Origin: DTU089 sp964421815
GTDB taxonomy: Bacteria > Bacillota > Clostridia > Oscillospirales > Acutalibacteraceae
Direction: 5' to 3'
Assembly (NCBI GenBank): GCA_964421815.1
Contig: CAYQYT010000006.1
Span: forward strand, 62,001 to 126,000
Length of the DNA: 64,000 bases
The notes beneath the pieces were generated by a model. The model made no database searches, had not been told where the DNA came from, and saw only the letters and a program-made list of their open reading frames with translations. Both the position numbers and the translations under genes were made by a program. Shown piece by piece: positions 16,448 through 24,116 of this stretch; the first letter of the stretch is position 1; each line of letters starts with the position of its first letter.

Positions 16448-17752
16448 TTACATATCGTTTCTGATTATATCGTCCAAGGTTTCACCCTTAACTGCAATAT
16501 AATCTTCGTCACCGTTTACAATAACAATGGGAAGTTTTTGAACTCTGTTATAGTTTGAAGCCATCGCGAAGTTATATGCACCCGTTGTAAGAACGGCAAT
16601 AAGGTCGCCCCTTTCAACGCTTTCGGGAAGCATAATTTTAGGCTGTATAATATCTCCGCTTTCACAGCATTTACCAACAAGGTCGCAAGGGAAAGTGCAA
16701 GGCTCCTCGGCTTTATCTGCGGCAATAACGGTATATTGGGATTTGTAAAGAGCATATCTCGGGTTATCGGTCATACCGCCGTCAATTGCAACATAGTTTT
16801 TATAGCCCTCAATACGTTTAACGCTGCCCACTCTGTAAAGAGTTATACCCGCGTTTGCAACAATACTTCTGCCCGGTTCCATGCTGATTCGGGGCTCTGC
16901 AACGGAAAGTTCCGCACATTTCTTTTTGATATATTCCGCAACCTGTCTGATATTGTCCTCAATATCAATCACGGGGTCATTTTCTGTGTATCTTACACCG
17001 TAGCCGCCGCCCAAATCAAGTTCTTTGATTTCATAGCCGAGAGTGTTTTTTACTTCTGCAATAAAGCCGAGCATAATCTCTGCGGAGCGAACAAAAACGG
17101 AGGATTCAAACAACTGGGAACCCACGTGACAATGGAAACCCGCAAGGTTGATATTTTCTTTTGTAAGAGCGTATTTTGTAATTTCCATTGCGGCGCCCGT
17201 TTCGATGGGAAATCCGAATTTGGAATCCACCTTGCCGGTGTTAACTGCCTCGTAAGTATGGGTATCAATACCGGGAGTAAGCCTGAAAAGGATTTTTTGT
17301 TTTATACCCTTTTCCCCTGCAAAACGGTCAAGGGCATCAAGTTCCTCCTTGTTATCAACAACAAAGCATCCCACGCCGCACTCAAGGGCAAAGCGAATAT
17401 CGTAGTCGCTTTTGCAGTTGGAATGGAAACAAGCGTTTGCCATATTGAATCCTGCTTTGAAGGCTGTGTAAATTTCACCGACGGAAACAACATCAACACC
17501 CATACCCTCGGATTCAACAATGTTATAAATCTTTTTAAAACTGCAAGCCTTACTTGCGAAATAAGGTTTTGCATTATCGCCGTAATATTTTTTAAGTGCA
17601 TTGATATATGTACGGCAGTTTTCACGAATTTTTTGTTCGTCCATAACATAGATGGAACTATTGTATTTTTCTGCAAGTTCAACGGTACTTCTTCCGCCGA
17701 AAAACAAGGTATTGTTTTTAATTTCTAAATTTGAGCTGATCATATTACACAT
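16448..17752 (-). CDS. lysA: Diaminopimelate decarboxylase
   Basis: PLP-dependent fold-III decarboxylase making L-lysine from meso-diaminopimelate, 434 residues. The PLP lysine is K68 in AKPYFASKACSF. HVGSQL and DLGGGYGVRY are the PLP-phosphate and substrate regions, GKCCESGD carries the cross-subunit catalytic Cys, and EPGRSIVANAG is present. Two ATGs compete, 17752 and 17743; the first overlaps the dapA stop and lies close to AGGGG. It is the second gene of the riboswitch-controlled dapA-lysA operon. Confidence 0.95.
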   Translation of the reverse strand: MCNMISSNLEIKNNTLFFGGRSTVELAEKYNSSIYVMDEQKIRENCRTYINALKKYYGDNAKPYFASKACSFKKIYNIVESEGMGVDVVSVGEIYTAFKAGFNMANACFHSNCKSDYDIRFALECGVGCFVVDNKEELDALDRFAGEKGIKQKILFRLTPGIDTHTYEAVNTGKVDSKFGFPIETGAAMEITKYALTKENINLAGFHCHVGSQLFESSVFVRSAEIMLGFIAEVKNTLGYEIKELDLGGGYGVRYTENDPVIDIEDNIRQVAEYIKKKCAELSVAEPRISMEPGRSIVANAGITLYRVGSVKRIEGYKNYVAIDGGMTDNPRYALYKSQYTVIAADKAEEPCTFPCDLVGKCCESGDIIQPKIMLPESVERGDLIAVLTTGAYNFAMASNYNRVQKLPIVIVNGDEDYIAVKGETLDDIIRNDM

Positions 17753-18632
17753 TCAACCCCTGTTCCCTCATAAGTTCACGCATTTTTGCTTCATTTTCAG
17801 GCTCCATAGTTGTAAGAGGAAGTCTGACATAATTCTCACCGAAACCGATTGCCGCAACAGCCGCTTTAGCGGGAATGGGATTAACCTCACAGAAAAGGGA
17901 GTTAATAAGAGGAAGAAGGTCAAGCTGAATTTTACGGCTACCCTCCAAATCCCCTGCAAAGAATTTATCGCAAAGTTCAACGGTTTTCTTGGGGAGAATG
18001 TTGGAAACAACGGAAATTACGCCCTTTCCGCCCAAGGACATAAGGGGTACAATCTGGTCATCATTACCTGAATAAATATCAAACTCACCCTTTGTAAGTG
18101 CCGCAATCTCTGCAATTTGAGAAATATTTCCCGATGCTTCCTTGATACCCACAATGTTGGGATGCTCTGCAAGAACCGCACAGGAAGCGGGAGTGAGGTT
18201 GCAACCCGTTCTTGAGGGAACATTATAGAGAATACAGGGTTTTGTTGAAGCATCCGCAATAGCCGTAAAAGATTCAATAAGACCTCTTTGTGTAGCTTTG
18301 TTATAATAAGGTGTAACAAGGAGCATTGCATCGCAACCCACTTCGCAAGCGAACTTTGTAAGTTCAATGGCATAGGCGGTATCGTTGGAGCCTGTACCTG
18401 CAATAATCGGTACTCTGCCCGCAGTCTTTTCAACGGAAAAGCGAAGTACCTCCTTATGCTCGGCATCGCTGAGAGTTGAACCCTCACCGCTTGTGCCCGC
18501 AATTACAAGAGCGTTAATGCCCTCTTGAATTTGCCATTCAATAAGTTTACCGAAAGCGTCATAGTCAACGCCCTGAGCGTTCATGGGGGTTACAAGTGCA
18601 GTTGCAACACCTGTAAAAACTGTTTTCTTCAT
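17745..18632 (-). CDS. dapA: 4-hydroxy-tetrahydrodipicolinate synthase
   Basis: First committed enzyme of the diaminopimelate/lysine pathway, condensing pyruvate with aspartate semialdehyde. From ATG 18632 (AGGAGA seven bases upstream) it is 295 residues, the normal size. Schiff-base lysine K164 lies in VGIKEASGN, Y136 and R141 in LYNVPSRTG, and GTSGEGSTL forms the TIM-barrel active-site loop. The upstream leader carries a lysine riboswitch and terminator, so lysine should shut the operon off. dapA and lysA overlap by 8 bp. Confidence 0.97.
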   Translation of the reverse strand: MKKTVFTGVATALVTPMNAQGVDYDAFGKLIEWQIQEGINALVIAGTSGEGSTLSDAEHKEVLRFSVEKTAGRVPIIAGTGSNDTAYAIELTKFACEVGCDAMLLVTPYYNKATQRGLIESFTAIADASTKPCILYNVPSRTGCNLTPASCAVLAEHPNIVGIKEASGNISQIAEIAALTKGEFDIYSGNDDQIVPLMSLGGKGVISVVSNILPKKTVELCDKFFAGDLEGSRKIQLDLLPLINSLFCEVNPIPAKAAVAAIGFGENYVRLPLTTMEPENEAKMRELMREQGLNV

Positions 18633-18647
18633 AAACTTTCTCCTAAC

Positions 18648-18678
18648 AAAAAAATAATAGTTGCCGAAAAGCAACTAC
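18648..18678 (-). terminator. Regulated terminator of the lysine riboswitch
   Basis: Stem TAGTTGC / GCAACTA with a short loop, followed on the minus strand by TTATTTTTTTG, just before the dapA Shine-Dalgarno. It lies downstream of the L-box aptamer and is the expected expression platform. Confidence 0.85.
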
Positions 18679-18717
18679 CTACACAAAATACTCCCATACG
18701 AGTATAAAATTATGTAA

Positions 18718-18876
18718 GATAGCTCTCCACCAAAACGGTGACAGCAATACGGATCTTATTCCCCATTGCCAGATCGATTTTTTGCCGTAAATCGTCTTCG
18801 GCACCTGCTCCTTTCACTACAACAGCCTTGGCAAGCTGTGACGTTGTAATTACTCTTAACAAAATGCACCTCTATC
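18718..18876 (-). ncRNA. Lysine riboswitch (L box) aptamer
   Basis: Reading the minus strand from 18876 gives the conserved L-box landmarks in order: GATAGAGGTGC, AAGAGTAA, GAAAGGAGCAGGTGCCGAAG, a long arm containing TGGCAATGGGG, and a closing GAGAGCTATC that pairs with the first block. They match the Bacillus subtilis lysC leader in order and spacing. A sigma-A promoter sits immediately upstream and a terminator immediately downstream. It should repress dapA-lysA when lysine is abundant. Confidence 0.93.
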
Positions 18877-18886
18877 GGTTGCTAAT

Positions 18887-18915
18887 AATATATCATAGAG
18901 AAAAAGTAAAGTCAA
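18887..18915 (-). promoter_or_regulatory. Promoter of the riboswitch-dapA-lysA transcript
   Basis: TTGACT (18915-18910) and TATATT (18892-18887) with a 17-bp spacer on the minus strand, placing the start a few bases before the aptamer. Confidence 0.8.
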
Positions 18916-19026
18916 TCATTAAATACAACAAATAAGGGGCGTTTCGGTTTTATTTAATTATATAATTTAGCAAAAAGTACATATGGAGCTACGGAAAGCT
19001 AAATATATTTTTTGTATAAAAAGCAC

Positions 19027-19055
19027 TTGACAACATATAATTATAGTGTTATAAT
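19027..19055 (+). promoter_or_regulatory. Consensus promoter of the initiator tRNA
   Basis: Perfect TTGACA (19027-19032) and TATAAT (19050-19055) with 17-bp spacing, 36 bp upstream of the tRNA 5' end. Confidence 0.88.
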
Positions 19056-19090
19056 ACACAAGCACTCAAGAGAGGGCAACAAGTTAATAT

Positions 19091-19168
<78 letters not shown>

Positions 19169-19198
19169 TAATGTGCTGACAAAAAAGATATCAGCGCG

Positions 19199-19236
19199 AA
19201 AAACCCAGTAACCATCACGGTTTCTGGGTTTTTTCG
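19199..19236 (+). terminator. Terminator after tRNA-fMet
   Basis: Stem AAAACCCAG-ACC pairing with GGT-CTGGGTTTT around ATCAC, followed by T6. Confidence 0.88.
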
Positions 19237-19320
19237 TATCCAAAATTGCAATGAAAAATAAAAGATATCATCCTCCCTTTTCGTTTGAGTGGGGGGATTT
19301 AAACTAAAATAAGACCGAAT

Positions 19321-19373
19321 AAGGGGCAGATTTTGCGAATTTTTTCGCAGAGTCTGCCCCTTTTTCGTTTTTT
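19321..19373 (+). terminator. Second strong terminator-type hairpin
   Basis: AAGGGGCAGA...TGCGAA pairs with TTCGCA...TCTGCCCCTT, followed by a T-rich tail. No gene lies between it and the tRNA terminator, so it may mark or insulate the left boundary of the conjugative element. The rest of 19169-19469 shows no gene. Confidence 0.8.
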
Positions 19374-19469
19374 TAATTGTTAAATGTTTGTGTCTTGAAA
19401 GATTTTATTACGCACTCCCTCCTCCAACAAATGAGGATGAGTAAATATTTTGGAAAGGAGATTTGACCC

Positions 19470-19883
19470 ATGCAGTATTTTGACAAGAACGGCAAGGAAA
19501 TCAAAGCAGGCATGAAAATCCTAATGGATGACGGTAGCATTGAGATGGTCTATGACACAGAAGATGCATACGGCAATCCGAATCTCGGCATCAATGCGTC
19601 CAACGAAGCATTCTTGGATTTGCATCCTAATTGGGCAAGAGAGTTTTACAGCCTCTCTATGTTCAATCAGTCAAGCATTGAGGTGTGTCCCTCCGAACAG
19701 GAGATTCGTGCAGAGCTTGAAAACCTTGCACCGATCATCGAAGGAACAGAGATTGCTTTGGACTACGGTGAAAAGGTCTCAAAAGAAGATTACGAAAAAT
19801 ACGAGGCAGCAATTGCCCGAAGAACCACGCTCACAACGATGCTTGGTGAGGATAGCACTGCCCCCGAAATGACTATGCAGTAG
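19470..19883 (+). CDS. Small ICE-associated protein of unknown function
   Basis: 137 residues, acidic, with no membrane segment. The N-terminal half (YFDKNGKEIKAGMKILMDDG) looks like a small beta-barrel and the C-terminal half is helical (EYEKYEAA-type repeats). I do not recognise a named family. A very good Shine-Dalgarno (AAAGGAGAT) precedes ATG 19470. It is the leftmost gene of the conjugative element. Its stop is followed by a 9-bp inverted repeat GCCTACAAA / TTTGTAGGC (19887-19942) with no T tract. The downstream neighbour is the inverted IS110 insertion, which may have separated this gene from its original partners. Confidence 0.75.
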   Translation: MQYFDKNGKEIKAGMKILMDDGSIEMVYDTEDAYGNPNLGINASNEAFLDLHPNWAREFYSLSMFNQSSIEVCPSEQEIRAELENLAPIIEGTEIALDYGEKVSKEDYEKYEAAIARRTTLTTMLGEDSTAPEMTMQ

Positions 19884-19969
19884 AAAGCCTACAAATAAAA
19901 AGTCAAGAGAAAAATGAAAAAATGACAAATATTTTTGTAGGCAAATGAGGAGGTAAAAAAGAGTATGAC

Positions 19970-19994
19970 AAAAAGACCGCCTTGAAAGCCGGTC
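19970..19994 (-). terminator. Terminator reading out of the IS110 region
   Basis: GACCG...CGGTC stem (19975-19994) followed on the minus strand by TTTTTGTC. It lies beyond the transposase stop and could end transposase transcripts. On the plus strand the same bases overlap a strong Shine-Dalgarno (GAGGAGG) with an ATG and a six-codon frame (MTKRPP), which looks like a truncated gene start. Confidence 0.6.
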
Positions 19995-19999
19995 GAAAA

Positions 20000-20095
20000 A
20001 TTAATAGCACAGTTTTGCCGTTCGGTCAAGGATAAATAGCTTCGCTACGCCAAAGGCGTCCTTGACAGACCGTCACAACAGTGCTGTATAGCAAA
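20000..20095 (-). ncRNA. Structured non-coding element downstream of the transposase
   Basis: Nested inverted repeats form a cruciform-like fold: outer AGCACTGTT / AACTGTGCT (8 of 9 pairs), inner perfect GTCAAGGA / TCCTTGAC, and two small hairpins between them (CGCC-TTT-GGCG and TAGC-GAA-GCTA). A further hairpin GGTGGC-TTT-GCCACC abuts the transposase stop. It could be a 3' UTR RNA of the insertion sequence, an ICE-encoded RNA or a DNA-level structure. No coding potential is apparent. Confidence 0.45.
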
Positions 20096-20114
20096 TAAGG
20101 GTGGCAAAGCCACC

Positions 20115-21332
20115 TCATTCCGAAAATGTATTTTCAGAGGAAGATAAGTATTCGTTTACCTTAGCGTAATAACGGCGAAGGAATTTGTTTGCAGCAGCAG
20201 TCATGTAAACATAATAAGGCTTACCCTCAGCGCGCTTTTTATCAATAAACTGAAATACCGGTTCGTTTTCGGGTGCGTTTTGAAGATAGCATTTCATTAT
20301 GTTAAACAGGGTTTTGCGCAGATATGGTGAACCGCGCTTTGTAGTGCCGGAGTTCCTGCCGTATTTATCACCGGAATCGTTCGGAGCAGGATCAATTCCC
20401 GCGAATGCCACAAGAGATTGTTTTCGGGCAAAACGGCGAACATCGCCGATTTCGGCCATAAGCTGAGGTCCGAAGGTGTCACCTATACCGAACATTTGCA
20501 TAACGACGGGATATTCCGGCAGCATAGCTGCAAGACGGTTCATTTCCGTGCGATATAGCTCTACGGAACGGGAAATAGCGGTAAGTTGCTTTGCGGCTTC
20601 CTGAACAATAACTTTGGTGGTTTGGGACTTCGGAACTAAAACAACAGCGTTTTTGGCAAGGTTATATACCTTTTCAACGGTATTTGAACGAACCAAATAT
20701 CCGTGCCGTTTACACCATTTTCGGTAACGCTCAGCGAAAGCCTCCTTACTGTACTTTCGCACACACTCTGCGTGCCAAAAGGTGATGACGAAATCCACCC
20801 ATTTTTGCGAGCCGTCACTTCGCACGGGGCTGTCAAAACATTTGCGGATTCCGGGAAAGGTTTGTTCAAGTAAAGCTATTAAGTTGTTGGCACTTGCGGT
20901 TTTCTGCTTTGAAGCAAGGTGAAACTGGCGGTTGAGAGTTTTTAAATCATATCTAATAGTATCCATAGGAGTATAATCTCTCAAATCCGCCCAATTGTCA
21001 AGAGTATAGCGAGCAATTTTCAGTGCATCGGCTTTATCCGTTTTGACCTTACGGAGCGAATTTCCACCGTATTCCTTGATTAGCAACGGATTAACGGCGC
21101 TAACAAAAAGACCGGAATTGTGCAGTGTGTTGGCTACAGGTTCGTAATACCGTCCTGTATGCTCCATTACGACGCGTGTTTCTCCTTCAATGGATTTTAA
21201 CTGTTCTGCAAGAGCATTTAACTCCGCATTACTGTGACCTACTTCAAAAGGTAGCATTACCATTTCACCGAAAGGTCTTAAAACGGCAACCATGCTCTTA
21301 CCTCTGGAAATATCAATTCCTACTGCGTTCAT
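20115..21332 (-). CDS. IS110-family transposase (DEDD recombinase)
   Basis: RNA-guided recombinase of the IS110 family, 405 residues. The N-terminal RuvC-like DEDD domain shows D8 in VGIDISRGK, a Glu in RVVMEHTGRYY and the Asp pair in KTDKADALKIARY. The C-terminal transposase_20 domain has MFGIGDTFGPQLMAEIGD and SLVAFAGIDPAPNDSG. The catalytic serine is expected in TTKRGSPYLRKTLF. Full length with no frameshift, so the element may be active. Good Shine-Dalgarno AAGGAG before ATG 21332. It reads against the surrounding genes, as expected for an independent insertion. Confidence 0.95.
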   Translation of the reverse strand: MNAVGIDISRGKSMVAVLRPFGEMVMLPFEVGHSNAELNALAEQLKSIEGETRVVMEHTGRYYEPVANTLHNSGLFVSAVNPLLIKEYGGNSLRKVKTDKADALKIARYTLDNWADLRDYTPMDTIRYDLKTLNRQFHLASKQKTASANNLIALLEQTFPGIRKCFDSPVRSDGSQKWVDFVITFWHAECVRKYSKEAFAERYRKWCKRHGYLVRSNTVEKVYNLAKNAVVLVPKSQTTKVIVQEAAKQLTAISRSVELYRTEMNRLAAMLPEYPVVMQMFGIGDTFGPQLMAEIGDVRRFARKQSLVAFAGIDPAPNDSGDKYGRNSGTTKRGSPYLRKTLFNIMKCYLQNAPENEPVFQFIDKKRAEGKPYYVYMTAAANKFLRRYYAKVNEYLSSSENTFSE

Positions 21333-21374
21333 CTCAAAACTCCTTGTAATTGTATTTGTGACGGTTTACACCGA

Positions 21375-21580
21375 CCTTTACCCATCACCGATTCAATCTG
21401 TTTTTTGATGCGAACGCTTAGGTTCTACCTACTAAAATCGAACGCTGTGAATAGGAGGTCGGCTGACTGACTTTCTGACGGACGTTTAAGTCCTTGGAGG
21501 TGGAGGTCAGACCGGTACCTCTCTATTCTAACAGCTTGGGCAATGAGATGTCCCATGCCTATGGCCGGCTGCCATAAATC
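21375..21580 (-). ncRNA. Candidate IS110 bridge RNA in the transposase leader
   Basis: The region upstream of the transposase folds on the minus strand into a 5' hairpin (21560-21576, TATGGC/GCCATA), a long outer stem (21517-21528 with 21449-21459) enclosing an inner stem (21506-21511 with 21474-21479) and a terminal GGAC/GTCC hairpin, then a second hairpin (21440-21443 with 21422-21425) with a 14-nt loop. IS110-group elements encode their bridge RNA in this position. The two large loops would be the target- and donor-binding loops; assignment is inferred. Confidence 0.55.
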
Positions 21581-21618
21581 AAGGGGCAAATATATAATAA
21601 CAGGAGATGGTGATATAT

Positions 21619-21957
21619 ATGGCCTTGCTATTCTCTGCGGTAAGAGTAACCGCAAAAGATCAAGAGGTTGATTTCCTTGTTGGTGGAATCCCAAGGGAAT
21701 ACGAAGACCTTGAAGGCTGGACTGCCTTCGACAGATTTATGGAAGACATTGGTGAGGAAACCGAAGTCGCAATTCATGCGGAAGCATACCTTTATGGAGA
21801 GGAAGAAACACACCGAGCCACTCCCGAGGAAGTTGCTTACTTCATGAAAAGAATAGAAATGGATGATTCCTTCCTTTCTCGTTGCGATAACATCGAAAGT
21901 GTAAATTTCACCATCAATTGGTCTCCCGAGGAACTATTCAATATGGAGGTAAAATGA
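21619..21957 (+). CDS. Acidic ICE accessory protein, unknown function
   Basis: From ATG 21619 (upstream GGAGATGGTG) about 112 residues, acidic, soluble. No recognised domain; residues 10-60 look like mixed beta/alpha with a WTAFDRFMEDIGEETE stretch, and the C-terminus carries SVNFTINWSPEEL. An upstream in-frame ATG at 21607 directly abuts the Shine-Dalgarno and is unlikely. It is followed one base later by the DUF4314 gene, so the two are probably cotranscribed and translationally coupled. The IS110 insertion lies just upstream and may have replaced its original promoter. Confidence 0.7.
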   Translation: MALLFSAVRVTAKDQEVDFLVGGIPREYEDLEGWTAFDRFMEDIGEETEVAIHAEAYLYGEEETHRATPEEVAYFMKRIEMDDSFLSRCDNIESVNFTINWSPEELFNMEVK

Positions 21958-21958
21958 A

Positions 21959-22255
21959 ATGAATGATTGGGAAAGACAACATCGACAGGCTCAAAGATAT
22001 AAGGAAGCCTACCCGCCCGGCACTCGACTTATGCTATTAAGTATGAACGATCCGCATCACCCTGTTGAAAGCGGCACCCGAGGAACAGTAGAACATGTTG
22101 ACGATATGGGGACGATTCATATGAAATGGGATAACGGACGAGGCCTTGGCCTTGTTCCCGGCGAAGACGAATTCCGCAGATTGACTCAAGAAGAAATTGA
22201 TGAAGAACTTCGTGAACAAGCGCAGGAACAAGCGCCTCAAGAGCAGTCTATGTAG
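21959..22255 (+). CDS. DUF4314 domain protein
   Basis: 98 residues. The core YPPGTRLMLLSMNDP...SGTRGTVEHVDDMGTIHMKWDNGRGLGLVPGEDEFR matches the DUF4314 pattern, a small SH3-like beta-barrel common in clostridial conjugative elements. A Gln/Glu-rich tail follows. Its function is unknown; the fold would suit nucleic acid or protein binding. It precedes the Dcm-type methyltransferase by 40 bp. Confidence 0.85.
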   Translation: MNDWERQHRQAQRYKEAYPPGTRLMLLSMNDPHHPVESGTRGTVEHVDDMGTIHMKWDNGRGLGLVPGEDEFRRLTQEEIDEELREQAQEQAPQEQSM

Positions 22256-22295
22256 AGAGCGAGGTGAATTGAAAAAAGAATAGGTCGGATGGCAT

Positions 22296-23408
22296 ATGGC
22301 TATCCAATTTATTGATTTATGTTCAGGAATCGGAGGTTTCCATTCTGGCTTGACGGCAACGGGTCATTACGAGTGTGTTGGACACGCCGAAATAGACCCA
22401 CACGCTTCAAAAGCGTATGCAGCCATATACGGAAAAGAAGGAGGTTTGAATTATGGTGACCTTCGAAAAATCAACCCAAAAGACCTGCCCGACTTTGACC
22501 TTCTCTGTGCCGGATTTCCTTGTCAAAGTTTCTCTGTTGCAGGGCGAAGACTCGGCTTCCAAGATACAAGAGGCACTGTCTTCTTTGAAATTGCCCGAAT
22601 CATTGCAGAGAAACGGCCTTCATTTCTTCTCTTGGAGAACGTCCCCGGTTTGCTTTCGCATGACGGCGGCAGGACACTTACTACCATCTTCTCCTCGCTT
22701 GTTGAAATGGGGTACAATCTCGAATGGATGGTGCTTAACAGCAAATACTTCGGAGTCCCACAACAACGCCGAAGGTTGTACATTGTCGGATATCTTGATT
22801 CACGATGTGCCGGAAAAGTATTTCCTCTCGGAAGCAGCTATGCGAAAAATCTTAAGCAACTTATCCCCGGCGCACAAGGACAACGAGTCTATGAAACAGA
22901 TGGAATAGCTTGCACCCAATGTGCAAGTGCTGGTGGTTGGGGCGGTAAAACAGGATTATACTTTATTGACATGAATGTTAATCCGAAAATTACCGATGTT
23001 GCTCGGTGCATAACCGCAAGGCACGACTCAGGCGTTAGTAACCACAGAGGTGAACACTCTGCCGTGTTAATTGAAGATGAGCCGCCAAGAGCAATGCTCA
23101 CCCCCGACAGAGAAAAAGTACGGCAACAAGGACGGCGATTAAAAGAGCCGGACGAAGCCATGTTTACCATTACTGCCCAAGATAAACATGGCATTTATCA
23201 CAGAGGTCGAATCCGAAAACTTATGCCAATAGAATGTTGGCGATTACAAGGATTTACGGATGAACAATTTTATAAAGCAGTGACTACCGGACTCAAGGAT
23301 GGTCACCTATATAAGATGGCTGGAAATGCGGTTAGCGTTCCGGTCATTACTGCTATTGGGCAGAAATTATATGAAATAAACACCGAATTCGGTATCGTGA
23401 AGGAGTGA
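22296..23408 (+). CDS. Solitary DNA (cytosine-5) methyltransferase
   Basis: C5-cytosine DNA methyltransferase, 370 residues. Motif I is FIDLCSGIGGFHSGL, motif IV GFPCQSF with catalytic C76, motif VI LLENVPG (E114), motif VIII QQRRRLY, and motif X GNAVSVPV near the C-terminus. A target-recognition region of about 90 residues lies between VIII and IX. There is no adjacent cognate endonuclease, so it is an orphan. In conjugative elements such enzymes commonly shield incoming DNA from host restriction, which is the role inferred here. The recognition sequence cannot be read off. Confidence 0.95.
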   Translation: MAIQFIDLCSGIGGFHSGLTATGHYECVGHAEIDPHASKAYAAIYGKEGGLNYGDLRKINPKDLPDFDLLCAGFPCQSFSVAGRRLGFQDTRGTVFFEIARIIAEKRPSFLLLENVPGLLSHDGGRTLTTIFSSLVEMGYNLEWMVLNSKYFGVPQQRRRLYIVGYLDSRCAGKVFPLGSSYAKNLKQLIPGAQGQRVYETDGIACTQCASAGGWGGKTGLYFIDMNVNPKITDVARCITARHDSGVSNHRGEHSAVLIEDEPPRAMLTPDREKVRQQGRRLKEPDEAMFTITAQDKHGIYHRGRIRKLMPIECWRLQGFTDEQFYKAVTTGLKDGHLYKMAGNAVSVPVITAIGQKLYEINTEFGIVKE

Positions 23409-23414
23409 TAAAAT

Positions 23415-24116
23415 ATGCCGAATCATGTAATTAACATCATCAACATAGATGGGGATAAGCAAAAAATTGAAGAAATGCTCTCCGCTATTCAGAACGATGA
23501 ATTTGGACGAGGTTCTATTGATTTTGGGAAGATCATACCAATGCCCGAATCGCTGAACATCACCTCGGGTTCTCAAACGAAGGATGGTCTTGACTATTAC
23601 AGAGGTTTTGTAGACGTGTACACCCTCATGGGAACTCGTAAGGGGCTTGATCTTCTGAACATACCCGAAGAAAGTGAAAAGGTATTTTTAAGGGCGAGAA
23701 CCGATATTCCAAAGGACACATTCGAATTGGGAAAGGCGGCATATAAAAACCTGCTTCAACACGGCGCGCCAACATGGTACGAGTGGTGTATCGACAATTG
23801 GGGTACAAAATGGAACGCCTACGCATTTGACGAGTATTCTTCTGACCAAGCCGAAACTGGCGTCACAATCGCATTTCAGACAGCGTGGAGTGCTCCTCAT
23901 CCCATCCTTGAAAAAATCTCGGAACTGTATCCCGAGGTTTCATTCGAACACATTTGGGCTGACGAAGATATCGGTCAAAATTGCGGTCAGCGAAATTATC
24001 AGAACGGTGAATGCACCGAAATATATTACCCCAATGAAGATGAAGCGGTAGAGTTCGCAAACAACGTTTGGGGCTATGACGAAATTGATGAGGAAATGGG
24101 AGAACAAAGTCTATGA
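23415..24116 (+). CDS. Api92-like protein with YubB ferredoxin-like domain
   Basis: 233 residues. MPNHVINIINIDG opens a ferredoxin-like fold characteristic of the Api92/YubB family of phage and plasmid proteins, and the conserved WYEWCIDNWGTKWNAY and FQTAWSAPHPIL blocks are present. The C-terminus is acidic. The function is unknown. It begins seven bases after the dcm stop and overlaps the next start by 4 bp, so it belongs to a coupled accessory operon. Early-region position and phage/plasmid distribution hint at an anti-defence or DNA-binding role, without direct evidence. Confidence 0.8.
   Translation: MPNHVINIINIDGDKQKIEEMLSAIQNDEFGRGSIDFGKIIPMPESLNITSGSQTKDGLDYYRGFVDVYTLMGTRKGLDLLNIPEESEKVFLRARTDIPKDTFELGKAAYKNLLQHGAPTWYEWCIDNWGTKWNAYAFDEYSSDQAETGVTIAFQTAWSAPHPILEKISELYPEVSFEHIWADEDIGQNCGQRNYQNGECTEIYYPNEDEAVEFANNVWGYDEIDEEMGEQSL

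Larger units (their letters stand above)
20095..21590 (-). mobile_element. IS110-family insertion sequence (ends approximate)
   Basis: One DEDD transposase gene with about 260 bp of structured non-coding DNA upstream and a short downstream end, opposite in orientation to the host element's genes. IS110 elements lack clear terminal inverted repeats and have only a short core duplication, so the exact ends cannot be fixed from one copy. It separates the 19470 gene and a possible truncated gene start at 19963 from the accessory genes at 21.6 kb onward. Confidence 0.75.

Noticed and set aside
16736..17728. 330-codon plus-strand frame opposite lysA
   Set aside because: Antisense to lysA, Phe/Asn/Cys-rich translation with no family resemblance.
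18738..18935. Small plus-strand frame opposite the dapA leader
   Set aside because: The DNA is explained by the lysine riboswitch and promoter on the minus strand.
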